Below are positions 8,050-17,033 of a stretch of DNA of 64,000 nt, in pieces. This DNA is from Thalassotalea_F euphylliae. Its GTDB lineage: Bacteria > Pseudomonadota > Gammaproteobacteria > Enterobacterales > Alteromonadaceae. A program made the translations under genes and the position numbers. The stretch spans positions 186,001 through 250,000 of the forward strand of contig NZ_JBHUIB010000001.1 of assembly GCF_042682785.1 (NCBI RefSeq), given 5' to 3'. The notes under the pieces are model-generated. The model was not told the DNA's origin and made no database searches. It was given only the letters and a program-made list of their open reading frames with translations. Numbering within the stretch: the stretch's first letter is position 1; every line of letters starts with the position of its first letter.

Positions 8050-10656
8050 TTAGAAGTTGTACTTCAAATCAATACCTGTCTCTATGCCTCGATTTATCCT
8101 GCCAAACGGTGTACCCAGCACGTCTGCGGTTAAACCGCCCACACTTAACATATAACGTTCATCAAATAGGTTTTTGCCCCAAAGCCCTACTTCAAACATG
8201 TCGTCATCACTGGTCCAAGACAATCGCGCATTGAGTAATGAGTAGTCATCAAAATACTCCGGTATGGCAAGTTTATAATCTTCAATGCCGGGCTCGTCTT
8301 CGTTGGTGTTTTCTAGATAAACATAATCAATGTGTAAATTAATCATGCCGTACTCAAAATCTGGCGCCCAATCTAAGGTCAGCGTGTAGTTAAGGTCAGC
8401 ATCGGTTTCCGTTTTTTGTGCTGCAATTAGCTCACCTTCACCATTGTAAAATTCTGGTGAAAAGTTATCCGTACTGCGAATCTCAGACACAATACCTAGT
8501 GTTAGGCTTTCCGTTGCAAACCAACGAACATCAAATTCTAGACCTGTTATTTCACGATCTTCATTGATAATTGTTGGTACCGCTTGAGGTGAGCCTGGTG
8601 GTTTAGAATCAACACTGCGCTGTAAGTTGTCCAACTCTAGATAGTAAGCACTTACATTGGCAACTACCTCGCCCCATAAAATACCTTTGTAGCCAAGCTC
8701 AAAGTTGCTTGTATCTTCAGGTTCGAATGCTTCTGTACTTGGTGTTAAAGAGTCAAAACCGCCAGATTTATAACCTGTCGAATAAGAAGCGAAGAACATG
8801 TGATCATCGCTCATTTGATAGCTGGTCACTAGTCGGCCAGTCACTTTGTCCCATTCATCTGAAGCCGCTAAATCTACCTGTGGAAAAAGTAAATTACTGA
8901 CACCTGGTCGAAGCGCAGCAAAGCTCGTTTCAGGAATCAACCAAGTAAAATCTTTCTCATCTTTCGAATAGCGGACACCGCCGATAACATTCCACTTGTC
9001 ATCAATTTTATAATCAACATCCGCGAAGATTCCCCAGTTGGTGAAATCCCCCGTATTGTTTACCGTTTCTTGCCACCAAGTGCCGCTATAACTGGGCCCC
9101 ATGACCTCTGCTATCCCAAGTTGCATCGAGACAATATCGTAAGTTAAGTCGCCCGTGCCCGTCACAATTTCTGGTGTTAACGGCACGCCAGGCATACCAA
9201 TCGCCGCCATAATATCATCAGCAAAACCTAGAGCGTTTAGTGCGCCTGACCACTCATTGGCGTTCCACATATGGTCCATAGGAAAACCATTGAGAGTAAA
9301 GAACGTATCTACTGCCCCATCAAACGTCACATCGGGCCCAAATGCCGCTTCGGCATGTGCATCGGTATTGCCACCGATCATTGCCGCCACCTGCTCAGCC
9401 ACCCCGCCTTTGATAAAGTTATTGAGTTCACCTGTAATCAGTCTAGCCGCAGTATCAGCGGTAATATTGAGCTCTGTGGTTTGGCTTACATCCTCTTTGG
9501 AGTATGAGAAACCTGCAACTGCGTTGATGCGATCGCTGATATAATTCACTTGTAGCTCGGTGTAGAAAATATCTGAGTCTTCGTTGTTTGATGTATCAAA
9601 ATAGCGTGTTGGATCAGCCGTGCCGTCTTCATCTTCGCGATTGACTGTTTCCCAGTCGCGAATGCTCGCCACATATTTCATCGACCAATTATCATTAAAC
9701 TCATGAGTTAACTTTGCAGTAATGCCATACATATCACGTTTTTCAACGCCATTTCGGACGTCATTTTCGGCCTTTGAAGCAAAAGGTGTTTGGCCGCCAT
9801 TGTAAGCAAATTCACTTACTCCCACGGCCATGGGAGGTGCCTGCTCTAAATCATCCCAGTCGTAAGCAATTTGAAATTGTGTACTTGACGAAATATCCCA
9901 CAGTAATGAAACACGCGCCGCGTCGTGAGAGCGCTCCCCAAGATCCCATATTTTATAGTCATCATTCCATTCGGGTTCTGAAATATTGTCAACGATACCG
10001 TCTTGAGAGTTTGTGAGAAAATTTGCTCGCATAAAAAACGTATCGCTCAGCGGTATATTGATCATACCTTCATAGCGCTGGAGGTTGTCAGTACCAAACG
10101 ATGCTTTTACAAAACCCTCAAACTCGTCATTTGGCGCATTAGGTACCATGTTAACAACACCCATTGCAGCGTTTCGGCCAAACAGGGTGCCTTGCGGACC
10201 TTTTAACACCTCTACCCGCGCCATATCAGAGAAAATCACATTTTGTGCGGCCCGTGGCATATATACATCATCGTAAAAGGTCGCAGAGGACGGGTCACCA
10301 CCTACGCTAATGTTAGGGCTAGAAATACCACGCATAGTGATACCTGCCTGAGTCATGTTACCGTCGCTAAATTCAAATCCCGAAATAAATTTATCTACAT
10401 CACTCAGCAGGATAGAGCTACTTTCCTCAATGGTGTCGCCACTGACACTACCAACGGTTACCGGTACCTTCATTATATTTTGCACACGCTTTTGCGCCGT
10501 TACCGTCACAACCTCAATATCTGAATCCACAGGTTGCTCGTTTTCTGCTGCAGATAACCACAATGGTGTGAATGACAGTGCCGCGATTATTGCTGTAGCG
10601 AGTGTACTTTTCTGACAAGGATGTACCTTACCTGATGGTTGACCTTGTTTTGTCAT
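8050..10656 (-). CDS. TonB-dependent outer-membrane receptor
   Basis: An 868-residue outer-membrane receptor. After a signal sequence (hydrophobic run about residues 17-36, ending LSAAE) comes a TonB-box-like VVTVTAQKR. The plug domain follows (VPVTVGSVSGDTIEES, TMRGISSP, RVEVLKGPQGTLFGRNAAMG), then the 22-strand barrel, ending in an aromatic residue (LKYNF). It is of the general FecA/CirA-like type used for iron complexes and diverse organic compounds. The start has AGGGGGAAGG just upstream. The gene has its own promoter region with the 21-bp direct repeat, and a terminator after it. The neighbourhood (cytochromes, MauG-like enzyme) suggests an organic substrate rather than a siderophore, but the ligand is unknown. 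Confidence 0.92.
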   Translation of the reverse strand: MTKQGQPSGKVHPCQKSTLATAIIAALSFTPLWLSAAENEQPVDSDIEVVTVTAQKRVQNIMKVPVTVGSVSGDTIEESSSILLSDVDKFISGFEFSDGNMTQAGITMRGISSPNISVGGDPSSATFYDDVYMPRAAQNVIFSDMARVEVLKGPQGTLFGRNAAMGVVNMVPNAPNDEFEGFVKASFGTDNLQRYEGMINIPLSDTFFMRANFLTNSQDGIVDNISEPEWNDDYKIWDLGERSHDAARVSLLWDISSSTQFQIAYDWDDLEQAPPMAVGVSEFAYNGGQTPFASKAENDVRNGVEKRDMYGITAKLTHEFNDNWSMKYVASIRDWETVNREDEDGTADPTRYFDTSNNEDSDIFYTELQVNYISDRINAVAGFSYSKEDVSQTTELNITADTAARLITGELNNFIKGGVAEQVAAMIGGNTDAHAEAAFGPDVTFDGAVDTFFTLNGFPMDHMWNANEWSGALNALGFADDIMAAIGMPGVPLTPEIVTGTGDLTYDIVSMQLGIAEVMGPSYSGTWWQETVNNTGDFTNWGIFADVDYKIDDKWNVIGGVRYSKDEKDFTWLIPETSFAALRPGVSNLLFPQVDLAASDEWDKVTGRLVTSYQMSDDHMFFASYSTGYKSGGFDSLTPSTEAFEPEDTSNFELGYKGILWGEVVANVSAYYLELDNLQRSVDSKPPGSPQAVPTIINEDREITGLEFDVRWFATESLTLGIVSEIRSTDNFSPEFYNGEGELIAAQKTETDADLNYTLTLDWAPDFEYGMINLHIDYVYLENTNEDEPGIEDYKLAIPEYFDDYSLLNARLSWTSDDDMFEVGLWGKNLFDERYMLSVGGLTADVLGTPFGRINRGIETGIDLKYNF

Positions 10657-10774
10657 AACCTTCCCCCTGAACGTTGCCGATGGCTTATTGTTTTTCCCTG
10701 TTTGTTTATTTGCACTTTCCCGTGTGCTTTTATTTTTGTTACTCCTGACTATAAATAAACACAGGTTTTGAATG

Positions 10775-10805
10775 CTTGCGGATTGTTAAAAAACCCTGAC
10801 GAATG
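10775..10805 (-). promoter_or_regulatory. Candidate AraC operator, TonB receptor gene
   Basis: On the minus strand ATTCGTCAG is followed 21 bases later by ATCCGCAAG, with a T-run between. This matches the site at 6823-6853 in order, orientation and spacing, and similarity continues downstream (GCATYMCAAACC-like). It lies about 120 bases before the receptor start. The rest of the 300-base gap up to 10957 shows nothing else I can name. Confidence 0.6.
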
Positions 10806-10957
10806 ATTAAAATAATCTGAGTGATTTTTCGAAAGCCTAGTGTTTTCAAGTGATTCAGCGAACTCATGTTCACTGAAAAAAAGCCAAGCACTTTTCACAG
10901 TTTTCGAAAATGGATGTCCGATTTTCGCCAGTATCAGCCAATTAATTTGATACACTG

Positions 10958-12412
10958 ATGACCACTTTCTCAACGTTACAATTGCATTCGATGCTAAATC
11001 CACAAACCTGTCAACAAGCCAGACTAAGCAAAGACGCCCGATTTGACGGCAAGTTTTTCACTGCTGTTGTGACGACAGGTATTTTTTGCCGTCCTATCTG
11101 TACAGCACGCGCGCCCAAAGAAGAAAACGTGCGTTATTTTGAAAATGCCGAGCAAGCACAGAATGCTGGGTACCAGCCATGTAAACGTTGTTTACCAGAG
11201 TTGGCTCCTGAGCAAAGTTTGCCCGTTGAAATAAAGCGTTTAACCAAGTCACTTGTCAATGAAGGCCTGACAGTTGCCGAGTTAGCGGATAAATTCGATT
11301 TGTCGGAACGCCACGTTCGACGCCTTTTTCAGAAACAGTTTAGTATGGCGCCAAGTAAATATGCGCACCATCAGCGACTATTAGCAGCAAGAAAGTTGAT
11401 TACTGGCACAAGCTTACCTGTATCCGACATCTGTTTTAGCGCGGGTTTTACCAGTGTTAGGCGCTTTAACGAGTCAGTCAAAGCGACATATGGCGAGACA
11501 CCTACCCAGATGCGTAAACGCTCAGGAAAAATTACGCGAGAAAGCGAAATTACCATACTACTCAGTTATCGCCCACCTTTTGATTGGCAAGCGATGTTGT
11601 CCTTTTTTCGGTTGAGGCAACTTCCGGGGATAGAACAAGTTACTGACGATAAATACATGCGTAGTATCACACTCGATGGCAGTACAGGCTGGATAGAGGT
11701 AGAAGAAGTTCCTAACAAGCATGCGTTGAAGCTCACCCTTGCTATCGAAGACATCAGTTTGCTCAATCAGGTCATTTCTCGGGTTAGAGCGATGTTTGAT
11801 CTGGACGCAGAAATGCCACTAATTCATGACCATCTGAGTCAAGATGAACTGCTAGCCAGGGTAATTCGTCATAATCCGGGTATTCGCTTGCCGGGATGCT
11901 GGGACATTTTTGAATTTTCTATCCGAGCCATTTTAGGTCAACAAGTATCGGTAAAAGCAGCCACAACATTGGCTGGGCGAATTGCCAGTCGATACGGCGG
12001 TGAACTCAATCTTACCCACCCAAGTTTACATCAATGTTTCCCAAGTGTTGAGCAATTGCACGGCGCCGACTACGAGAACATTGGGTTGACACAAACGCGC
12101 ATTGCAACACTGAAACGCTGGGTAGAATTCTTCAGCAACAATGCTTCGCTTTTTGATAACTACACCGATTTAGCAGTGCTTGAGAAAACATTGACGGATA
12201 TCAAAGGCATTGGGCCATGGACAGTAAACTATTTAGCCATGCGAGGTCTGAGCGACCCTAATGCATTTCCAGCAAGTGACTTAGGAGTTATCAAAGCACT
12301 TAGTGTTGGCGACAACAGGTTATCAACAAAAGCAATCATTGCACGAGCAGAGCCCTGGCAACCCTGGCGCGCTTACGCAACGCTTTACCTTTGGCTATCA
12401 CTTTCTCAGTAG
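10958..12412 (+). CDS. Ada-type regulator fused to 3-methyladenine glycosylase (AlkA)
   Basis: A 484-residue DNA-repair protein with three parts. Residues about 15-85 are the Ada methyl-phosphotriester domain, with zinc cysteines 44, 48, 75 and 78 (GIFCRPIC, PCKRC). Residues about 90-185 are an AraC-type helix-turn-helix. From about 195 there is an AlkA-type glycosylase with the HhH-GPD core (AILGQQVSVKAA, IKGIGPWTVNY) and catalytic Asp 441 (PASDLG). It should accept methyl groups from phosphotriesters, activate the adaptive response, and excise 3-methyladenine. The O6-methylguanine domain of Ada is absent here and is supplied by ogt, 10 bases downstream. The ATG at 10958 has a weak ribosome site, and the ATG at 10991 is an alternative. 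Confidence 0.92.
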   Translation: MTTFSTLQLHSMLNPQTCQQARLSKDARFDGKFFTAVVTTGIFCRPICTARAPKEENVRYFENAEQAQNAGYQPCKRCLPELAPEQSLPVEIKRLTKSLVNEGLTVAELADKFDLSERHVRRLFQKQFSMAPSKYAHHQRLLAARKLITGTSLPVSDICFSAGFTSVRRFNESVKATYGETPTQMRKRSGKITRESEITILLSYRPPFDWQAMLSFFRLRQLPGIEQVTDDKYMRSITLDGSTGWIEVEEVPNKHALKLTLAIEDISLLNQVISRVRAMFDLDAEMPLIHDHLSQDELLARVIRHNPGIRLPGCWDIFEFSIRAILGQQVSVKAATTLAGRIASRYGGELNLTHPSLHQCFPSVEQLHGADYENIGLTQTRIATLKRWVEFFSNNASLFDNYTDLAVLEKTLTDIKGIGPWTVNYLAMRGLSDPNAFPASDLGVIKALSVGDNRLSTKAIIARAEPWQPWRAYATLYLWLSLSQ

Positions 12413-12422
12413 GAACACGATT

Positions 12423-12902
12423 ATGTATTTCACGACTTTCCAATCACCCATGGGTGAAATTGCCATGACAGCAACGGATGAGGGGCTTACAGCACTCGCG
12501 TTTCAGGCAGGTAATGCGCCAATTTCACCACAAGTAAATGAACAAGATAATGAACTTGTTTTCGCAGATGCTAAACAGCAGCTTACCGAGTACTTCGCCG
12601 GTAAACGTGAAGTGTTTACGCTAAAACTGGCAGCAAAAGGTACACAGTTCCAACAACAAGTCTGGCAGGCACTTACTGAAATTCCGTTCGGTGAGACTGT
12701 AAGCTACGCTTGGCTTGCTAACAAAATAGGCAATGATAAAGCGGTCCGTGCCGTTGGCAGTGCTAACGGCAAAAACCCAATAGCACTTATTGTGCCCTGC
12801 CATCGAGTGATTGGTGCAAACAACAAACTGACAGGATACGCCGGTGGCCTGCCGTTAAAAGCAAAGCTGCTTCGTCACGAACAGGCCGACTTTATCGAAT
12901 AA
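12423..12902 (+). CDS. ogt: Methylated-DNA--protein-cysteine methyltransferase
   Basis: A 159-residue O6-alkylguanine-DNA alkyltransferase. It transfers the alkyl group from O6-methylguanine to its own cysteine, 126, in the hallmark VPCHRVIG. Other family blocks are FQQQVWQALTEIPFGETVSY, the helix-turn-helix with the arginine finger (AVRAVGSANGKNP), and LTGYAGGLPLKAKLL. The ATG at 12423 has AGGA 8 bases upstream. The frame is open farther back into the preceding gene, but that extension overlaps the glycosylase coding end. With the Ada-AlkA fusion just upstream it forms a two-gene alkylation-repair operon that together covers all the usual Ada/AlkA activities. Confidence 0.95.
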   Translation: MYFTTFQSPMGEIAMTATDEGLTALAFQAGNAPISPQVNEQDNELVFADAKQQLTEYFAGKREVFTLKLAAKGTQFQQQVWQALTEIPFGETVSYAWLANKIGNDKAVRAVGSANGKNPIALIVPCHRVIGANNKLTGYAGGLPLKAKLLRHEQADFIE

Positions 12903-12908
12903 TGGCTT

Positions 12909-13727
12909 TTAATAGTTGGGTAGTACTATCACCGTAGGCATAGGGATAAAAGGGGTGTAACACAAGCAAGCGCCTTTACCGCTAAGTTCACTTGCTGCTT
13001 TTAACGCCAGGGCATAAAGACCAATTGCCGCTAATAACAACGGACCAATGTCAGGGATTGCCGCAATGATGGCGGCAGCTGCCGCTGCTTCGCCGCGTCC
13101 AAGCTGAGCAATTAGCCAGTCAACGGCGGGCTTGTCAAAGCAAAGACAAATCGTTACCCAGCCCTGCTCAAAAGTCCACTTACCGCCATTGGGTGTGGTG
13201 CCAGACGCATATGTGGCAAGTGCATAAAAGCGATTTAACAATACTTGGCCTGTGAGTAATTGATAATTGGTAAAGCTCAACCCCATATCATAGTAACTAT
13301 GGTCATACGCGGTTAACCCCATTAACTCGACACCACCAGGCACAAAAGTCTTTAGCTGGGTCTTACCTGCTACCTCTATGGGCTTGGTATACGGTTCTAA
13401 TGCTTGAACGACCTCCATCAGCCGCTTCCCATGATTCAATTGAGTCGCAAATAAGTCATCTGGCATATCCTCGCAATCATCATCAAGTGACCACAGATGA
13501 CTATGCCTTTCCTCCATCAACGGCACAAATGTCCCAGTGCGTGATAAGTTTATGTATTCTCTAAGTGTTGATACATGAGTGCGTTCTGCTGTAATAACTC
13601 TGGTTTCAACATGATCAACAATGGCTTCAGCCAGCTCGTCAGAGCGTGCCTTTTCTCGAATGGATTTTGCAAAGCGGGTTTTTACATACTTACTTTCTTT
13701 GCCGTCCTCATAAAATATTACTGCCAT
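12909..13727 (-). CDS. Protein of unknown function with hydrophobic Ala-rich C-terminus
   Basis: I do not recognise this 272-residue protein. The start at 13727 is set by a strong AGGAGG 5 bases upstream (the frame itself runs to 13796). The N-terminal ~110 residues are charged and probably helical (FYEDGKESKYVKTRFAKSIR, AEAIVDHVETRVITAERTHV). The middle contains YDHSYYDMGLSFTNYQLLTG. The C-terminal ~60 residues hold two hydrophobic stretches (AAAAAIIAAIPDIGPLLLAA, IGLYALALKAA), then ACLCYTPFIPMPTVIVLPNY. No signal peptide is seen. It is tail-to-tail with ogt (6 bases apart) and divergent from the oxidoreductase at 13926. The hydrophobic hairpin could insert into a membrane, but that is speculation. 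Confidence 0.7.
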   Translation of the reverse strand: MAVIFYEDGKESKYVKTRFAKSIREKARSDELAEAIVDHVETRVITAERTHVSTLREYINLSRTGTFVPLMEERHSHLWSLDDDCEDMPDDLFATQLNHGKRLMEVVQALEPYTKPIEVAGKTQLKTFVPGGVELMGLTAYDHSYYDMGLSFTNYQLLTGQVLLNRFYALATYASGTTPNGGKWTFEQGWVTICLCFDKPAVDWLIAQLGRGEAAAAAAIIAAIPDIGPLLLAAIGLYALALKAASELSGKGACLCYTPFIPMPTVIVLPNY

Positions 13728-13925
13728 ACATCCTCCTGTATGTGTAATTGATTTTATGAATAAGCTACCGAGTGAAACTGCCACTCCTTTATTCATGAAA
13801 GTGCCCTGTAACTATAGCGCTCCATGCTATTTTTGCTAACTGGTTAACCAGAATTATCACAAAACCGCTATCGCTTATTGTGAAAGCCAGTATGATGTAA
13901 CAAACATGAATAACGAATACTGCCG

Positions 13926-15158
13926 ATGAATAGTCCTGTTTTTACACCCCTTACACTGCCTTCCGGTATTAAAATTAAAAATCGCTTAGTTAAAGCGGCG
14001 ATGGAAGAAAACCTAGCAGCACCAAACCAATTGCCTGGTACAGAATTGATGCACTTATATCAAACATGGGCCAAAGGTGGCGTAGGCCTAATTATTACCG
14101 GCAATGTTATGGTCGATCATATGGCGATGACAGGACCAGGTGGTGTAGCGCTAGAAGCTGAAACAGACTTAACACCATTTCGTAGCTGGGCACTTGCCGC
14201 CAAGCACAATGACACAAAAGTGGTTATGCAGATCAATCACCCAGGCCGACAAGTGTTCAAAAATATGGGTGGAAAAGTGCTTTCTCCCTCAGATATTGCC
14301 TTGGATATGGGAAAACATTCGCATATGTTTCCAAAGCCAAAAGCAATGACAGAAGAAGACATTGAAGATGTTATTACGCGTTTTGCCGTAACCGCACAAA
14401 AGGCACAAGAAGCAGGTTTTGACGGTGTAGAAATTCACGCTGCACATGGCTATTTAATTTCGCAATTTTTGTCGCCACTGACTAACAAACGTGAAGATAA
14501 GTGGGGAGGCAGTATTGAAAACCGTGCTCGCTTCTTAATGGAAGTGCTAAAGCTCGTGCGCGCTAATGTAGATGAACACTTTATTGTCTCGGTAAAATTA
14601 AACTCTGCTGACTTTCAGCGCGGTGGCTTCGATACTGATGACGCCCACCAAGTCGTGAATATGTTGGAAGGTCTTAACCTCGATTTTGTTGAACTGTCTG
14701 GCGGAAGCTATGAAGCGCCAGCAATGCAGGGTAAAACGGCTGATGAGAGAACACTTGCACGTGAAGCGTATTTCCTAGAATTTGCAGAGCAAATTGCTGC
14801 AACGGCGACAATGCCAATTATGGTCACAGGTGGTATAAAGCGATTACCCGTAGCGGAGCAAGTGCTCGCAGCCAATGTGCAATTAGCAGGCATGGCGACA
14901 GCACTAGCGATGACGCCTGATTTACCGAATAAATGGCAGCAAGATAGCAGTTTTGTTGGTGAAATTCCCACCGTTACATGGCAGGACAAAACATTAAGTG
15001 GACTTGCCACAATGGCAGTTGTCAAACGACAGCTTAAGCGGGTGGCAAAAGGAAAATCGCCTCACGATTCGCCCTCGCCGATCGTTAGCCTTATCAAAGA
15101 TCAAGTAGGCAAAGCTTTACTGACGAAGCGCTACAGAAAGCAATTCATCAAAGAATAA
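13926..15158 (+). CDS. NADH:flavin oxidoreductase, old yellow enzyme family
   Basis: A 410-residue FMN-binding TIM-barrel oxidoreductase. Family motifs visible are KIKNRLVKAAMEE at the start of the barrel, QINHPGRQ, the substrate/FMN segment GVEIHAAHGYLISQFLSPLT followed by NKREDKWGGSIENRARF, and the phosphate-binding MVTGGIKR. It is the single-domain type without the iron-sulfur and second flavin domains of 2,4-dienoyl-CoA reductase. Such enzymes reduce activated C=C bonds of enals, enones or nitro compounds with NAD(P)H, and the true substrate is unknown. The last 11 bases overlap the end of the convergent TetR gene, a pairing seen often for this family. Confidence 0.9.
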   Translation: MNSPVFTPLTLPSGIKIKNRLVKAAMEENLAAPNQLPGTELMHLYQTWAKGGVGLIITGNVMVDHMAMTGPGGVALEAETDLTPFRSWALAAKHNDTKVVMQINHPGRQVFKNMGGKVLSPSDIALDMGKHSHMFPKPKAMTEEDIEDVITRFAVTAQKAQEAGFDGVEIHAAHGYLISQFLSPLTNKREDKWGGSIENRARFLMEVLKLVRANVDEHFIVSVKLNSADFQRGGFDTDDAHQVVNMLEGLNLDFVELSGGSYEAPAMQGKTADERTLAREAYFLEFAEQIAATATMPIMVTGGIKRLPVAEQVLAANVQLAGMATALAMTPDLPNKWQQDSSFVGEIPTVTWQDKTLSGLATMAVVKRQLKRVAKGKSPHDSPSPIVSLIKDQVGKALLTKRYRKQFIKE

Positions 15159-15774
15159 ATTCGCCAAATATTTGCTGGATGTGAATTCGAATCACCGTTG
15201 AAAAATCGACTTTGAACATTGAGAGCTCAGGTGTTTCAAGTGCCTGAGCGATAACCTCGCCATGTGAACAATTTGCCCACGCGCCGATCACACAATGATG
15301 CATCATCAGAAACAATTGCGTGGTTTGCTCTGGTGTCGCAGACAGGAACTGTGACATCAGTGTCATTTTGTCTGCGAGCTGAGCAGCCAATTCACGTTTA
15401 AACGTAATAGCTTCTTCTACCGTTAAATTGCTCTCTAATACGGTATGAAGAATACAAGTGAGTTTGCAATACATCGGTGCATCTGCCACCCCCTTTGCCA
15501 ACGCGTCAAGAAAAGGCATCTGATTGAGGTTTTCTTTAACGTTTGACACCATCACTTCAAGGTTTTGTTCATAAAGCGCAAGAAACAACACTTCTTTATT
15601 TCGAAAATAGCGATACAGCGCAGCCTTTGTAATTCCCACATCGGCAGCAATATCAATAAGGCGTATCGCGTGAAAGTCTTGCTGCTCGAAACGGCGTTGT
15701 GTTGCGGTAAGAATTTGCTGAATTCGCTGCTGCCTTTGTTCAGCACCAACAGCGCGTTGTTTAATTTGTGTCAT
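15148..15774 (-). CDS. TetR-family transcriptional regulator
   Basis: A 208-residue regulator. The N-terminal helix-turn-helix is clear (RIQQILTATQRRFEQQDFHA, then IDIAADVGITKAALYRYFRN and KEVLFLALYEQ). The C-terminal ligand domain is variable, as usual, so the inducer cannot be read off. It ends inside the oxidoreductase gene on the other strand (11-base overlap), suggesting a regulatory partnership with that enzyme. A palindrome 58 bases upstream of its start may be its own operator. Confidence 0.9.
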   Translation of the reverse strand: MTQIKQRAVGAEQRQQRIQQILTATQRRFEQQDFHAIRLIDIAADVGITKAALYRYFRNKEVLFLALYEQNLEVMVSNVKENLNQMPFLDALAKGVADAPMYCKLTCILHTVLESNLTVEEAITFKRELAAQLADKMTLMSQFLSATPEQTTQLFLMMHHCVIGAWANCSHGEVIAQALETPELSMFKVDFSTVIRIHIQQIFGEFIL

Positions 15775-15831
15775 TAAATCGAACGGGAGATAGTTTTGGT
15801 TATAGTAGCACTTTTACTCGTTCTTAAAAAT

Positions 15832-15841
15832 CGTCTAGACG
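15832..15841. promoter_or_regulatory. Candidate TetR operator
   Basis: CGTCTAGACG, a perfect 10-base palindrome, is followed 10 bases later by a partial copy (CGCCTAGAG), upstream of the TetR gene. Autoregulation is inferred. Confidence 0.35.
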
Positions 15842-15889
15842 TTTTAATAAACGCCTAGAGCCGCAAATTTAAGCGATTAGTTGACTGGT

Positions 15890-16915
15890 TTAGTCGACTT
15901 CCCAGAAGGTTTTCTCCATTTTGCCATTACGTAAGTACTTGAAGATAACTTTGTCACCCTTGCTGTACTCTTTAAATCGATTACGAATTTCAATAGCAGA
16001 TTTAACATCTTTTAATGGAATGCTAGCAATCTCCAGAATAATGTCGCCACCAAGCAACACGGGAGTTCGTCCAACCATGACATTAACAAACCCACCTTTG
16101 AACCCTAAACGATCAGCCAGCGTGTTAGGCACTACTTGCTGAATTAGCGCACCATGACCATAAGGGTTATTCAACGCTAATGCTTCATCTTTACTCAACA
16201 TATGCGGGATCGCGCCGAAGAAAACACTCGGCGCATTTTCCATTAGCGTATGAATGGTATCCGTCGATACCGAAAAGCCGAGACCATTGCTACCGCCGGA
16301 ACTAGAAAGAATATGACTAACAATACCGATGATTTCACCTTCCAAGTTAAACATAGGACCACCAGAGTTACCTTGGTTGATAGCCGCATCGGTTTGCAAA
16401 AAACGAGGTTTCAATTCAGTACCCGGCACTTTTTCTTTATCACGAATTCCACTCAAATAGCCAACTGATAAGCTGTGACTCACACCAAATGGCGCACCGA
16501 TAACAATAATTTGCTCACCTACTTCATAGTCACCCGGTTTAGCCAGCTTCAGCGGCTTAACTGAACTTGGTACTTTGTATGCTTGGATCATGGCGAGGTC
16601 TATTAAACTGTCCACCCATACCACATGGCCTGATGTTTTGGTGCCATCATTAAAAATTACTTCAATGTCTGTAGCCTTATCTACCACATGAGCAGCAGTC
16701 AGAATGCGTCCCTCTTTAGATATAACCGCGCCAGAACCAAGCGAGTCAGCTGTAGACACCTTGAATCGGACTTGTCCAGGTTTGGGCTCTGCAAGTGCTT
16801 TTACATGCAATTCAACGACACTGTCGTTAACTGATTGATAAAGCTTTTGAATGGAGTTATTCGCAGACGCGCAAAAGCTCAACGCTAATGCCATAAAACA
16901 TAACAGTTTCTTCAC
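15890..16915 (-). CDS. Periplasmic trypsin-like serine protease with PDZ domain (DegP/HtrA-like)
   Basis: A 341-residue exported protease. It has a signal peptide (MKKLLCFMALALSFCASA), a trypsin-like domain with catalytic triad His76 (LTAAHVV), Asp106 (SLIDLAMI) and Ser184 (GNSGGPMFN), and a C-terminal PDZ-like domain (about 245-340, LIQQVVPNTLADRLGF, GDIILEIASIPL). HtrA proteases degrade or refold damaged envelope proteins. With one PDZ domain and about 340 residues it resembles DegS in size, but it has a cleavable signal rather than a lasting anchor. It is divergent from the small membrane-protein gene at 17034. Confidence 0.9.
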   Translation of the reverse strand: MKKLLCFMALALSFCASANNSIQKLYQSVNDSVVELHVKALAEPKPGQVRFKVSTADSLGSGAVISKEGRILTAAHVVDKATDIEVIFNDGTKTSGHVVWVDSLIDLAMIQAYKVPSSVKPLKLAKPGDYEVGEQIIVIGAPFGVSHSLSVGYLSGIRDKEKVPGTELKPRFLQTDAAINQGNSGGPMFNLEGEIIGIVSHILSSSGGSNGLGFSVSTDTIHTLMENAPSVFFGAIPHMLSKDEALALNNPYGHGALIQQVVPNTLADRLGFKGGFVNVMVGRTPVLLGGDIILEIASIPLKDVKSAIEIRNRFKEYSKGDKVIFKYLRNGKMEKTFWEVD

Positions 16916-17033
16916 TAAACATTCCCTTTTAACATCTAAGACTCACCTCGATTGTAGCGACCTTTGTATAACAATTCACCAACACTTTGGTGAAATTTTT
17001 CCCTACTTATCAACACTTAACTTAACTGCTAAT

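Noticed and set aside
9155..9544. Open frame of 129 codons antisense to the TonB receptor
   Set aside because: Shadow of the receptor gene; it has no independent start signal or recognisable domain.
12303..12422. N-terminal extension of Ogt
   Set aside because: It lies inside the Ada-AlkA coding end; the ATG at 12423 with AGGA matches the family start.
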